The notes: generated by a model from the letters alone, not told the origin. Shown: positions 1-7,610, numbered from the stretch's first letter. The stretch is 15,833 bases of DNA from Synechococcales cyanobacterium PMM_0003 (GCA_949128015.1 CASBRC010000289.1:1-15833); one strand, 5' to 3'. Program-made: numbers and translations.

Positions 1-456
1 GGGTTTGACATTGCGCGATCGCATTTAACTGAGACGATGGTCAACTTTAGCGCTTATCACGGTTATAAAACGACATTAGTATTTGATGCTTATGTGCAAG
101 CGACTCCCGCTAAAGCCGAAAAGATTACGAAAAATTTGAGGTTATATTTTACAGATCATAACGAAACTGCGGATACTTACATCGAGCGTCAATGTGGCAA
201 ATACCGACGCGATCCGCTCAGGCATTTAAAAAGAATTATTGTCGTGACTTCCGATCGCGCTCAGCAATTAACCGCCGTTGGCTTTGGGGCAGAATGGTTA
301 TCGTCAACTGCATTAGAACAAGAAGTGGAAGCAACGATGAGAGCCGTGCAAAGCCGTCAAAAAAATCAAAAGGCAAATACGAATAATCTACTGGCAAATC
401 GTATTGATAGTAATACCAAAGATAAATTAGCGAAGTGGCGCAATAGCCTTAATTAA
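1..456 (+). CDS. NYN-domain (YacP/Rae1-like) ribonuclease, 3' part
   Basis: C-terminal part of a YacP-type NYN (PIN-like) protein. The frame is open from base 1. The 12 codons before the first ATG (base 37) read like the normal run into the family core, so that ATG is internal and the true start lies outside the window. Visible family features are the strand TTLVFDAYVQ with its acidic residue, the conserved TADTYIERQ segment, IIVVTSDRAQQ and a final LEQEVEA helix. The tail after about residue 120 is polar and low in complexity. In Bacillus, Rae1/YacP is a ribosome-associated endoribonuclease that cuts mRNA in the A site; a similar RNA-cleaving role here is inference from the family. The gene ends at TAA 454-456, about 25 bases before a truncated hairpin repeat that separates it from a convergent gene. 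Confidence 0.8.
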   Translation, partial: GFDIARSHLTETMVNFSAYHGYKTTLVFDAYVQATPAKAEKITKNLRLYFTDHNETADTYIERQCGKYRRDPLRHLKRIIVVTSDRAQQLTAVGFGAEWLSSTALEQEVEATMRAVQSRQKNQKANTNNLLANRIDSNTKDKLAKWRNSLN

Positions 457-480
457 GTTTGTCATGTGATGTGCAACTAA

Positions 481-529
481 AAGCCTTTCAAAAATTTTAC
501 TGGTTCGGGTTTGAACGCAAATTGCTGTA
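481..529 (-). repeat. Truncated copy of hairpin repeat family A
   Basis: Read on the minus strand, this stretch starts directly after the CHAD gene's stop codon with TACAGCAATTTGCG and runs through TCAAACCCGAACCAG and TAAAATTTTT. It closely matches the left half of the element at 7611-7694, which follows the helicase stop codon in the same way. Similarity stops just where the hairpin core of the other copy begins, so this is a half element with no partner arm. It fills most of the short spacer between two convergent genes. Confidence 0.7.
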
Positions 530-1498
530 TTAAAGAGGTGTCGTCACCAAAGAGCGTAAAGATTTACGAAATTTTGGAGAAAGATAATTCTTCTGAAGAG
601 GTTTCCAGCTTTGCCAAAATGTTATTGATTCTTCCTGCATTGCCCGCGCTACAGTAGGTAGAACCTTTGCCAAATCTGCTTTCAATGTGGATTCTAGAAA
701 ATGACGGAGGACTAGATGATCTTGAAGCTGTCCAAGGGTCTCTTGTATCGCCTTAAACTCTTCAATGCGTTGCATGTAGGCGGCTTCATAAAAATCAGAA
801 AAAAACTCAGTCTGATAGCGAACTCCTTTGATTTGCTTACGCAAATCATGCAAATCATCGCCGAGCTTGCTTAATTGATGATTCAACTCTTCCGAATTCT
901 CAATTGGGATTAATGAGACTTTACCTGCTTGCATCGTCGTGCCGACTAGCCATCCCGAATGCAGAAAAAGTTGACAAATCAATGGCAATAGTAAATCTGG
1001 CAGAATCTCTAAGACCGATAAATTACCCATCACTGTATAGGTGGGCTGTGCTAACCAATCTTGGAGCGATCGCTTTAGATTTTGATAGCGATCGCCATTT
1101 AGCATTTTTTTTAATTTGAGAAAGCTGCGATCGCGTTTCTGGTGCAAATGATGGATAACTTTATCAAATTTGGCTTGTTCTTCTTTCTGCAATAATGGTT
1201 GATAGCGCGTCGTCAGATTCTGTTGTAGTACATCAAGATCTCGCGTCTCTCCCAAACTTCTCGCGATTTTCCCAATTGATGAATTACTTACGCCCTTGGG
1301 TAAAATAATCGCTTTGCTAAAAACTTGAACAGATGTTCGCAGTTTTCGCATTCCGACTCGCATCTGATGTAATGGCTCAGGATCATTATCTTTGAATACA
1401 GCTTCTTCTTGATCGACAAACTTTTGAAAATTTTGCTGAATAATCTGGTGAGCATAATCACTAATTGCGATCGCAAGATCTAACTGATGTTCTTTCAT
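530..1498 (-). CDS. CHAD-domain protein
   Basis: A 322-residue protein made almost entirely of one CHAD domain, a helical bundle rich in conserved His and basic residues. The diagnostic motif is DPEPLHQMRVGMRKLRTS near residues 40-57, the H-x-x-R-x-x-x-R-K pattern. A second conserved segment is DDLHDLRKQIKGVRYQTEFF near residue 220, and a third is LGQLQDHLVLR near 260. CHAD domains bind inorganic polyphosphate and are often found near polyphosphate enzymes or CYTH triphosphatases; no such partner is visible here. The ATG at 1498 is preferred because GAGG lies nine bases upstream. A TTG five codons earlier would overlap that ribosome site. Cytoplasmic, with no signal peptide. Role in polyphosphate handling is inferred from the domain only. 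Confidence 0.85.
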   Translation of the reverse strand: MKEHQLDLAIAISDYAHQIIQQNFQKFVDQEEAVFKDNDPEPLHQMRVGMRKLRTSVQVFSKAIILPKGVSNSSIGKIARSLGETRDLDVLQQNLTTRYQPLLQKEEQAKFDKVIHHLHQKRDRSFLKLKKMLNGDRYQNLKRSLQDWLAQPTYTVMGNLSVLEILPDLLLPLICQLFLHSGWLVGTTMQAGKVSLIPIENSEELNHQLSKLGDDLHDLRKQIKGVRYQTEFFSDFYEAAYMQRIEEFKAIQETLGQLQDHLVLRHFLESTLKADLAKVLPTVARAMQEESITFWQSWKPLQKNYLSPKFRKSLRSLVTTPL

Positions 1499-1551
1499 GA
1501 AATTTAACCTCAACTAATTGAGTATTTGAAAAGTACAGCGCTTTGCGATGA

Positions 1552-1600
1552 TCCCAAAAAGCTGTAGCACAGGCTGCACTTGTGCTACAGCTTTTTCGGT
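1552..1600. terminator. Hairpin repeat family B, likely terminator
   Basis: Perfect 16-base arms at 1556-1571 (AAAAAGCTGTAGCACA) and 1581-1596 with a nine-base loop. Each arm ends in an A or T run, so it can act as an intrinsic terminator in either direction. It lies downstream of the small minus-strand gene ending at 1613 and upstream of the CHAD gene. The same arm sequence recurs at the centre of the palindrome at 15725-15769, so it is a dispersed element as well as a terminator. Confidence 0.75.
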
Positions 1601-1612
1601 TTTATGCTTAGA

Positions 1613-1813
1613 CTAAGACCTTGCGCCAGCTAATTCAGAATTTAAAAAAGTCGCCTTAACGTAAATCTTTTGACAACCCTTGTCTACACCAGAAACAACC
1701 CAATTAAGAGGTTGCCCATACTTTCTTAACTCGTTCTGAATTTTTTGATATATAGGCTCAACTGTGTATTGATCTCTTATATCGATTTCGAGATTAATTA
1801 ATTGCGTATCCAT
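1613..1813 (-). CDS. Small hypothetical protein (66 aa)
   Basis: A 66-residue cytoplasmic protein of unknown function. It starts MDTQLINLEIDIRDQY and has a mixed alpha/beta look: a first strand, a helix around EPIYQKIQNELRKYG, then the strands PLNWVVSGVDKGCQKIYVKA. There is no signal peptide, membrane segment or catalytic motif that I recognise. The composition and regular secondary-structure pattern suggest a real gene, and it is followed by a strong hairpin terminator. The ATG at 1813 is chosen over a TTG at 1834; neither has a good ribosome site. It lies about 55 bases downstream of the pyruvate-kinase-like gene on the same strand, so cotranscription is possible. Confidence 0.6.
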   Translation of the reverse strand: MDTQLINLEIDIRDQYTVEPIYQKIQNELRKYGQPLNWVVSGVDKGCQKIYVKATFLNSELAGARS

Positions 1814-1869
1814 AATCAATAGCTCTAAAAACAATGGGATTTGCGAAATTTATCGATTGATAGTTCGAT

Positions 1870-3423
1870 TTACCATGAGTGCAATGCTCTTAATTGCGGC
1901 GTTTTTTTGGATTGATGAGCTTCCATCCTTGTGAGGACATCATCTAAAATCGTGATTGCTTCGACAATAAACTCACCTTTGTTAAGCATAACACACTCGG
2001 CTCTTTCAGCCATCGCGGCATCGGTCATTTCGCCACGGGAGGGCGCTCCATCTTTTACTAGGCTTTCAAGCACTTGCGTTGCCCAAATCACAGGCACATG
2101 AGCCGCTTCGCAAAGCCAGAGAATTTCTTCTTGAATCTCGGTTAAACGTTGATAGCCAATCTCAACAGCTAAATCACCTCTAGCAATCATTACGCCAAAG
2201 GACTGCTTACCTGCCGCGTAAATAATTAATTCTGGCAAATTAGAAACAGCGATCGCAGTTTCAATCTTTGCGACGATCGCAGGGCGGGGAACTCTTCCAT
2301 CAGATCGTTTATCCAATTCCTGTTGGAGTAGCTCAATATCCGCAGATCGTTGCACAAAAGAGTAGCCAATGATATCTGCATGGATGGCGACAAAATCCAA
2401 GTCAGATAAATCTTTTTCAGTGAGGGGGCTGAGATGTAGGACAGTGTTTGGAAAATTCAACCCCTTTTCAGGTCGAAGTTTGACTCCCTTAGGACTAGCA
2501 TGGGTGACCTGCAATAAAATCCCCAATTGTCCATCGGGTAATGAATGTTGGGTATCAAGTACACGAGTCCGAATCTTGCCATCATCGATATATACTGTTG
2601 CCCCAATCGTTAGTAAATCGAGAATCTCAGGAACTGTACAACAGGTTTGAAAGTTTTCTATGTGGGCTGGGATCGCCTTATTAGCAAGCGATTCTGAATC
2701 GCATCGTAATAGTAAAATGTGATCCCCACGAAATACCCGTTTTTGGTCGGGTGGTCTGAGTACATGACCAGTACGGATTTTTGGTCCACTTAAATCCATC
2801 ATGACTTTACAAGATGTGTCTATTTCCTGTTCCGCTTGACGCACACGATCAATCATCATCTTCCAAAGTTCTGGCGTGTCGTGAGCGCAATTAATCCGCA
2901 CCGAGTTTGCCCCTCTTTGGATAATCTTTTTTACCAATTCATAGTCCGTGGCGGCTTCTGTGGGCAAGGTCACCATAATTCTGACCCGACGGCGGGGATC
3001 GCTCTTGCCAAATAGCTCTTCTGTATGCAGTTGGAGTAAACGATTACCTTCAAAGAATGCCTCAATGGGTGGGCGTTTTTGGTGCTGTGCGGATTCTGTA
3101 CCGCACAGCACTTCCAGTGTGGCAATGACAGCATCGAGATTCGGCATGACTCTCGCTTCAATCCTTCCTAATGAAGACAAACCCCAAGGCATTAGTGCAG
3201 CTTGGAGCGATCGCAGATCGTGTCTTCTTAGGGCTAAATATTGGGCTAGGTTCTGAGCGCTTAAAAGGAATTTCGATCGTTGAATATGCGATCGCCATTG
3301 ATTAAACGTAATTTCTCCTTCGCTGACAACTTGCTGGCGGAGGGATTGAAGGATTGACAACAAGACTTGGGGACTATCAAGATTAAACGATTCGAGACAA
3401 ATTTCTGAAGTTTCAGCAATCAT
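1870..3423 (-). CDS. Pyruvate-kinase-like protein with N-terminal extension and no C domain
   Basis: A 517-residue protein. Residues 1-140 form a helical extension containing YLALRRHDLRSLQ and GLSSLGRIEARV, a segment I associate with an uncharacterised pyruvate-kinase subfamily in bacteria and plants. The pyruvate kinase A and B domains follow: RINCAH (176-181), DLSGPKIRTG (210-219), YIDDGKI (278-284), LSPLTEKDL (331-339), VAKIETA (384-390), IARGDLAVEI (413-422) and WATQVLES (447-454). The catalytic Lys/Glu of KIET, the ARGD metal site and the phosphate-binding Arg are present. The protein stops soon after the barrel, so the usual allosteric C-terminal domain of about 120 residues is absent. 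Lys215 replaces the Glu that defines K+-dependent enzymes, and Leu211 replaces the neighbouring Thr, both typical of K+-independent forms. The ATG at 3423 has AGGA upstream; a TTG at 3486 is less likely. Whether it makes pyruvate and ATP is uncertain. Confidence 0.82.
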   Translation of the reverse strand: MIAETSEICLESFNLDSPQVLLSILQSLRQQVVSEGEITFNQWRSHIQRSKFLLSAQNLAQYLALRRHDLRSLQAALMPWGLSSLGRIEARVMPNLDAVIATLEVLCGTESAQHQKRPPIEAFFEGNRLLQLHTEELFGKSDPRRRVRIMVTLPTEAATDYELVKKIIQRGANSVRINCAHDTPELWKMMIDRVRQAEQEIDTSCKVMMDLSGPKIRTGHVLRPPDQKRVFRGDHILLLRCDSESLANKAIPAHIENFQTCCTVPEILDLLTIGATVYIDDGKIRTRVLDTQHSLPDGQLGILLQVTHASPKGVKLRPEKGLNFPNTVLHLSPLTEKDLSDLDFVAIHADIIGYSFVQRSADIELLQQELDKRSDGRVPRPAIVAKIETAIAVSNLPELIIYAAGKQSFGVMIARGDLAVEIGYQRLTEIQEEILWLCEAAHVPVIWATQVLESLVKDGAPSRGEMTDAAMAERAECVMLNKGEFIVEAITILDDVLTRMEAHQSKKTPQLRALHSW

Positions 3424-3488
3424 ATAAAAAGCTTCCTGAATCGATGCATTTATGTTTGATTTACTTTTTCTTAACGTGATGAGCAACT

Positions 3489-3590
3489 ACAGCAAATTGC
3501 GATCAAAGCCACCACTAGATTTTTTGTAAAAGCCCCGCAAAGCGGGGCTTTTACAAAAAATTTGGGTTTGGTTTGATCGCAATTTGCTGT
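3489..3590 (-). repeat. Hairpin repeat family A, 102-bp copy
   Basis: Imperfect palindrome with perfect 19-base outer arms (3489-3507 and 3572-3590) starting ACAGCAAATTGCGATC. Its perfect 19-base inner arms (3520-3538 and 3542-3560) carry AAAAGCCCCGC around a three-base loop. The stretches between inner and outer arms are not complementary (CCACCACTAGA versus TTTGGGTTTGG), which gives the element an orientation. Its reverse complement aligns without gaps to 10054-10155. It lies 66 bases upstream of the pyruvate-kinase-like gene, so it is not that gene's terminator. Confidence 0.85.
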
Positions 3591-3799
3591 AAAAGACTCG
3601 AACTCTTGATGTTTTGTGATGATTTGATCGGCTTTTGAGATCCCGAATGGCTCAAACGGTCTAAACTCAATATCTTAAAAATACTTGCTCATCGTGTTTT
3701 GGTTCACTAAAGTGTATCAATCATGCTCTGGTTTCTGTCAGGGCAAATTCTTGATTAAAGAAAAATTAGAGATGATCTGTACAAAACTTGAGATATCTA

Positions 3800-3886
3800 T
3801 AGCAATCCTAAATGAATCGTGGAAGTTAAAGCCCATAACAAGAGGCTTAAGCCCCTTGTTTATCCACAAATGATTTAGGATTGCTA
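3800..3886. repeat. Nested palindromic spacer element
   Basis: Outer arms TAGCAATCCTAAAT (3800-3813) and its exact complement (3873-3886), with partial complementarity further in. Inside lies a second, nearly perfect palindrome, AACAAGAGGCTT / AAGCCCCTTGTT (about 3837-3860). The layout resembles a small non-autonomous hairpin element. The rest of the gap between the 102-bp repeat and hfq (3591-3799 and 3887-3914) shows no convincing gene, RNA or promoter. A 62-codon reading frame across it has no ribosome site and ends inside the palindrome. Confidence 0.6.
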
Positions 3887-3914
3887 CATGCTTTGAGTAG
3901 ATATTTCGAGTTAG

Positions 3915-4139
3915 TTAGCCTTTGATAAATGCGATCGCATGTTGCCAAATCACAATCTTATGTCCAGATGCATCCATGCAAAGACATTCATCATCAATCC
4001 AAATAACCCTGCCGCGTAGTTGATCGCCTGTGAGCAGTTTGACTTCGACCTCGTTTTTGTCACGAATAATTGCATGAATGCGGCGAATACTTGGGAGAGA
4101 AGTATTGAGTCCAATTTTGGTTGCTGTTGGTGCGCTCAT
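3915..4139 (-). CDS. hfq: Cyanobacterial Hfq (Sm-like) protein
   Basis: A 74-residue Sm-like protein. After an N-terminal tail, the helix LPSIRRIHAIIRDKNE leads into the Sm1 strands VEVKLLTGDQLRGRVIWIDD (32-51), and Sm2 follows as IVIWQHAIAFI (62-72). Enteric Hfq has Y-K-H-A-I at the Sm2 site; here it is W-Q-H-A-I, so the Lys of the proximal RNA site is replaced. This fits known cyanobacterial Hfq, which binds RNA poorly in vitro and works with the pilus ATPase PilB in motility and natural transformation. That role is transferred from Synechocystis, not shown here. The start ATG has AGG about ten bases upstream. A terminator at 4183-4219 insulates it from the gene upstream on the same strand. 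Confidence 0.85.
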   Translation of the reverse strand: MSAPTATKIGLNTSLPSIRRIHAIIRDKNEVEVKLLTGDQLRGRVIWIDDECLCMDASGHKIVIWQHAIAFIKG

Positions 4140-4182
4140 CGTCTTAAACCTATGGCAGTTTTACGAATATTATCACTTCTAC

Positions 4183-4219
4183 AAAGATAAAGGCGGCACG
4201 AAGGGCCGCCTTTATCTTT
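4183..4219. terminator. Intrinsic terminator hairpin
   Basis: Perfect 15-base arms AAAGATAAAGGCGGC and complement around a seven-base loop, GC-rich at the tip and AT-rich at the base. It lies about 30 bases past the stop of the beta-barrel-like gene and upstream of hfq, as expected for a terminator of the former. Confidence 0.8.
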
Positions 4220-4249
4220 TATGTTGAGACATGATAGAAATAGCCAGTA

Positions 4250-4777
4250 CTAAAATCGAAAGCCTAAACCAGTTTGTAAAGAAGTTGCCGATGTCCCAGG
4301 CGAATTGCGATAAGCATCAAAGGCGAAAATCACATTGCCAAACAGGACAAGATTACTGTTCGGCAGGGTGTAATCAATACCAGGTTGGATTACAAAGCTA
4401 TTTTTATTGCCTACTGGAGTAGTATCAACAGTATTAGATAACGCCACGCCTGCGCCAATATATACATCGGTATCGAAGTTTAATGGCACATCAAAGGAAA
4501 CAGTTGGTACAACTGCGGTACTATTACCAATCAAAATTTGGGTTCTGATCGAAACAGGGAATTCTAGAAACTTATAACGAGCAGCAACTAGACCAGATGT
4601 GCGAGAGCTTTCCCCTGCGGCAGAGTTACCACTTGTAAAGCCAAAACTAGCACCTACGCCTACGTAGCTACCATAAGCGGGCTGAGCTTGAGCCGAGGGA
4701 ACAGCAGCGATTGCTGACATGCATCCCAAAGCAGTCAAGCCAATCAAAATTTTATTTAAGTTAGTCAGATTTTTCAT
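4250..4777 (-). CDS. Secreted outer-membrane beta-barrel-like protein
   Basis: A 175-residue protein with a clear signal peptide: MKNLTNLNK, a hydrophobic core, and a likely cut after VPSAQA near residue 31. The mature part is Gly-, Ser- and aromatic-rich with alternating strands (SYVGVGASFGF, LVAARYKFLEF, TDVYIGAGVAL, LVLFGNVIFAF) and ends in the aromatic GLGFRF, a typical C-terminal signature of outer-membrane beta-barrels. A small eight-stranded barrel is plausible; the function is unknown. The ATG at 4777 has AAGGA about ten bases upstream. A GTG three codons earlier overlaps that site less well. It stands alone with its own terminator. The upstream stretch 4778-5023 probably holds its promoter, but I see no element I can place with confidence. 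Confidence 0.75.
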   Translation of the reverse strand: MKNLTNLNKILIGLTALGCMSAIAAVPSAQAQPAYGSYVGVGASFGFTSGNSAAGESSRTSGLVAARYKFLEFPVSIRTQILIGNSTAVVPTVSFDVPLNFDTDVYIGAGVALSNTVDTTPVGNKNSFVIQPGIDYTLPNSNLVLFGNVIFAFDAYRNSPGTSATSLQTGLGFRF

Positions 4778-5023
4778 AGGTATCACTTCCTTGGATGAGA
4801 AACGATTTATTTACTTAGTTTTTTATTCAGTTTTCGGAGTAACCCCGTCAGGGAGACAGACTATCACAAGTTGGAGAGTTTGGTGAAACAATTTGGTGAA
4901 TTGCTAGTATCGCCCAACTGGAGATAGCGAAAAGATAGATAAGGGTGTATGGTGATAATTGGTTCATTAGCAAATGTTTCCGATCAAAAACTTAATTAGC
5001 TACATAAAATAGTCTCTTGACCT

Positions 5024-5110
5024 ATGGCAGAATTAGCAGTTTGTTTTGTTTTGACTCTTGGAGTCCCTTATACATTCTGGAAAATTGTTAAACCTTTTAC
5101 GGATGCGTAA
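5024..5110 (+). CDS. Possible 28-residue membrane peptide
   Basis: ATG-to-TAA frame encoding MAELAVCFVLTLGVPYTFWK followed by IVKPFTDA: a single hydrophobic segment with a basic flank, the form of the tiny one-helix subunits common in cyanobacterial thylakoid complexes. It does not match psaM, psbT, petL, petM, petN or ycf12 as I remember them. In favour are the strong hairpin terminator beginning 11 bases after its stop and the AT-rich ACATAAAAT, a possible -10 element, about 20 bases before the ATG. Against are the lack of a clear ribosome site and the very short length. Treat as a candidate only. Confidence 0.35.
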   Translation: MAELAVCFVLTLGVPYTFWKIVKPFTDA

Positions 5111-5121
5111 CGATTTAACTC

Positions 5122-5162
5122 AAAAAAACAGAGAGGACACTTTGTGTCCTCTCTGTTTTTTT
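5122..5162. terminator. Bidirectional terminator hairpin
   Basis: Perfect 19-base arms (5122-5140 and 5144-5162) with core ACAGAGAGGACAC, a three-base loop, and seven A on one side and seven T on the other. It begins three bases past the sfsA stop and also follows the small plus-strand frame, so it can end both transcripts. Confidence 0.88.
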
Positions 5163-5164
5163 GG

Positions 5165-5881
5165 CTAATTTTCTAGATTCGCCAAGCCCAAATAGGTGAT
5201 TTTGGTTGGCTCGATCGCAAATCGACAGGGCAGTACCTTTACGCCTTTTGCGATCGCTTCTTTTAAAAGCCTTGCATATTCAGGATCGGCTTCTGCACCT
5301 GCGGCAAAGCGATCGCAATCACCACGATTGATAAAGAAAATTAGAGCAGAAGATGTATCTTCTGAAATTACGGACATGAGTTCGCGGATGTGCTTTTGTC
5401 CTCGCGTTGTTACTGTGTCAGGAAATAAAGCCAAGCTTCCCTTACACCAAGTTGTATTTTTGACTTCCACATAAGTTTTTTGAGAATTATCTTCTCCATT
5501 AGTTAACAGGAAATCAATTCGACTCTTTTCATTCCCATAAGCAACTTCCGCTTTGACAGTTGTGTATGGTTCTAGTTCTGGAAGTAAATGGCGATCGAGC
5601 ATATGACCAATGACGCGATTGGGAAGACTTGTATTAATCCCAATCCATTGTTCATCTAGATAAATTGCTTCCCAGCTATAGGCAAGTTTGCGTTTAGGAT
5701 TGGAGTGATGCGAAACTAACACTGGGCTGCCGATTTGGCATACGCCTGTCATTGGTCCCGTATTAGCACAATGTGCAGTAATTATTTCACCATTATCTAG
5801 TTCTATGTCAGCGAAGAAGCGCTTATACCGACTGACGAGACGACCTGTGATTAGATCCGCGTAAGTATGGACTTGTGGCAT
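5165..5881 (-). CDS. sfsA: SfsA family protein
   Basis: A 238-residue full-length SfsA protein, close to the 234 residues of the E. coli protein. The N-terminal OB-like part has RYKRFFADIELDNGE and CANTGPMTGVCQIGSPVLVS. The C-terminal nuclease-like fold contains RIDFLL, YVEVKNTT and FPDTVTTRGQKHIREL, with acidic and Lys residues placed as in PD-(D/E)XK enzymes (D of RIDF, E and K of EVK). SfsA was named as a sugar fermentation stimulation factor and described as a DNA-binding regulator; its biochemical role remains unsettled. The start MPQVHTYADLI is supported by the length and conserved N terminus, although the upstream ribosome site is weak. It is a single gene ending at a shared terminator. 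Confidence 0.92.
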   Translation of the reverse strand: MPQVHTYADLITGRLVSRYKRFFADIELDNGEIITAHCANTGPMTGVCQIGSPVLVSHHSNPKRKLAYSWEAIYLDEQWIGINTSLPNRVIGHMLDRHLLPELEPYTTVKAEVAYGNEKSRIDFLLTNGEDNSQKTYVEVKNTTWCKGSLALFPDTVTTRGQKHIRELMSVISEDTSSALIFFINRGDCDRFAAGAEADPEYARLLKEAIAKGVKVLPCRFAIEPTKITYLGLANLEN

Positions 5882-6051
5882 TTTTGGTTTACTTACCTAC
5901 TTAGTGCTAGTATATAGTCCTACAGTGTCTGCTCCCAGTTATTGATGCTGTTAACACGCTATATACTTCTGTCTCTGATCCGTCCGACACCAATTTCAAA
6001 AATGCTAATCTCATCTTTGAAGTTTTAAAATCCCTCTGGGTAAGGTTTTAG

Positions 6052-6082
6052 ATTCTTAGGAATGTCGCAAAATTCTAAGAAT
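6052..6082 (+). promoter_or_regulatory. Leader hairpin upstream of helicase gene
   Basis: ATTCTTAG (6052-6059) and CTAAGAAT (6075-6082) can pair around a 15-base loop, about 60 bases before the helicase ATG, inside a 261-base spacer. RhlE-like cyanobacterial helicases such as CrhR are regulated at the RNA level in the cold, so a structured leader would make sense. The arms are short and the promoter is not identified, so this is weakly supported. The rest of 5882-6142 shows no gene. Confidence 0.3.
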
Positions 6083-6142
6083 TGGTACGACTATAAATGG
6101 CAACGCTAACAGCGACAGACCGCTAAAAAAATTTGGAGTTCT

Positions 6143-7609
6143 ATGTCTTCTTCTGCTATTACACTTCCTGTAACTAAATCTTCTGTACCAAATAAATCTC
6201 CTGTAACTCGTAAATCTTCTGCACCGATCGCATCAGCAGAAGGGTTTTTAGCACTAGGGTTGTCCGAGCAAATTGCTCGTGCTGTCGCTGCCCGTGGCTA
6301 TACCCAGCCAACACCGATTCAGTCTCAGGCGATCCCTGTCGTCCTCTCAGGTCGCGATCTATTGGCGGGTGCTCAGACTGGCACTGGCAAAACCGCAGGT
6401 TTCACACTGCCAATTTTGCAATTGCTATCGAACAAAGTCGTCAAGCGATCTTCAACTGGAAAAATCCCAATTCGAGCCTTGATCCTCACGCCTACTCGCG
6501 AACTCGCCGCTCAAGTCGAAGAAAGCGTCCAAACTTACGGTCGTCATCTGCCTTTGACCTCGATGGTGATCTATGGCGGCGTGAATATTAATCCGCAAAT
6601 TAATCGCCTTAGAGGTGGTGTCGAAATCTTGGTGGCGACTCCCGGCCGACTCCTAGACCATGTACAGCAAGGTCGATTAGATTTATCCCAAGTCGAAATC
6701 TTGGTATTAGATGAAGCCGATCGCATGTTGGACATGGGCTTTATTCGCGATATCAAGCGGATTCTGGCGCTACTACCTAAGCAACGTCAAAATCTTTTAT
6801 TTTCGGCAACTTTTTCCAATGAGATTAAATCCTTTGCCAGCACCTTGCTCAACCAGCCTGTCATGGTTGAAGTGGCAAGTCAGAATGCTACGGCGGATTT
6901 AGTTACCCAACGAGGTTTTCCTGTCGATCGCGATCGCAAGCGGGAATTGCTCACCCATTTGATCAAGACCCATAACTGGTATCAGGTCTTAGTATTTACG
7001 CGCACTAAACACGGAGCCGATCGCCTCGTTAAGCAACTACATCAAGACGACATTGTGGCGATGGCAATTCATGGCAATAAAAGCCAAGCTGCTCGTACTC
7101 GCGCTCTCAGTAAATTTAAAGATGGCAGTTTGCAAGTCTTAGTCGCTACAGATATCGCGGCGAGAGGCTTAGATATCAGCGAGTTGCCCCATGTAGTTAA
7201 CTACGAGTTGCCGAATGTGCCAGAAGACTATGTGCATCGAATTGGACGCACAGGACGCGCTGGCTCATCGGGCGAAGCGATTTCACTGGTATGTGTGGAT
7301 GAGCGCAAGTTCTTGTCAGACATCGAGAAATTAATCAAGCGATCATTACCTCAAGAAATCATTGATGGTTTTGATCCCGATCCTCGTGCAAGACCTGAAC
7401 CAATCCAAGTTGGTCGTCAGCAGAAACAACAGCCTCGTCGAGGTGGACATAGCGATCGCAATGCGATCGCAAAACCATCATCTCAAACACCAAGTAAATC
7501 ACCAGCGAAACCGCAACAAAAAAATCAATCGAGCCGAAGTACTCCCAAATCTACAGCTCAACCTATCAGAGCCGAACGCGGAGACTCACATTACAATCGC
7601 GATCGCTAA
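6143..7609 (+). CDS. DEAD-box RNA helicase, RhlE type
   Basis: A 488-residue ATP-dependent RNA helicase with all motifs: F and Q motif (about 35-60, TQPTPIQ), Walker A AQTGTGKT (77-84), PTREL (117-121), GG, TPGR (166-169), DEAD (190-193), SAT (221-223), [15 protein letters not shown] (336-344) and HRIGRTGR (365-372). The RecA-like core ends near residue 405. A basic, Gln/Pro/Ser-rich tail of about 80 residues, typical of RhlE-like helicases, probably helps RNA binding. The first 30 residues are Ser/Pro/Lys-rich and partly repetitive in DNA (AAATCTTCTG recurs). The closest known cyanobacterial relative is CrhR, the redox- and cold-regulated helicase of Synechocystis; orthology is likely but untested. 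GGAG lies seven bases before the ATG. Monocistronic: repeats and a terminator follow at once. Confidence 0.93.
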   Translation: MSSSAITLPVTKSSVPNKSPVTRKSSAPIASAEGFLALGLSEQIARAVAARGYTQPTPIQSQAIPVVLSGRDLLAGAQTGTGKTAGFTLPILQLLSNKVVKRSSTGKIPIRALILTPTRELAAQVEESVQTYGRHLPLTSMVIYGGVNINPQINRLRGGVEILVATPGRLLDHVQQGRLDLSQVEILVLDEADRMLDMGFIRDIKRILALLPKQRQNLLFSATFSNEIKSFASTLLNQPVMVEVASQNATADLVTQRGFPVDRDRKRELLTHLIKTHNWYQVLVFTRTKHGADRLVKQLHQDDIVAMAIHGNKSQAARTRALSKFKDGSLQVLVATDIAARGLDISELPHVVNYELPNVPEDYVHRIGRTGRAGSSGEAISLVCVDERKFLSDIEKLIKRSLPQEIIDGFDPDPRARPEPIQVGRQQKQQPRRGGHSDRNAIAKPSSQTPSKSPAKPQQKNQSSRSTPKSTAQPIRAERGDSHYNRDR

Positions 7610-7610
7610 T

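Noticed and set aside
3489..3590. Terminator of the pyruvate-kinase-like gene
   Set aside because: The element is upstream of that minus-strand gene, not behind it, and no plus-strand gene ends near it; it is better described as a dispersed repeat.
3685..3873. Plus-strand reading frame of 62 codons in the gap before hfq
   Set aside because: No ribosome site, low-complexity translation without domain features, and its 3' half lies in the nested palindrome at 3800-3886.
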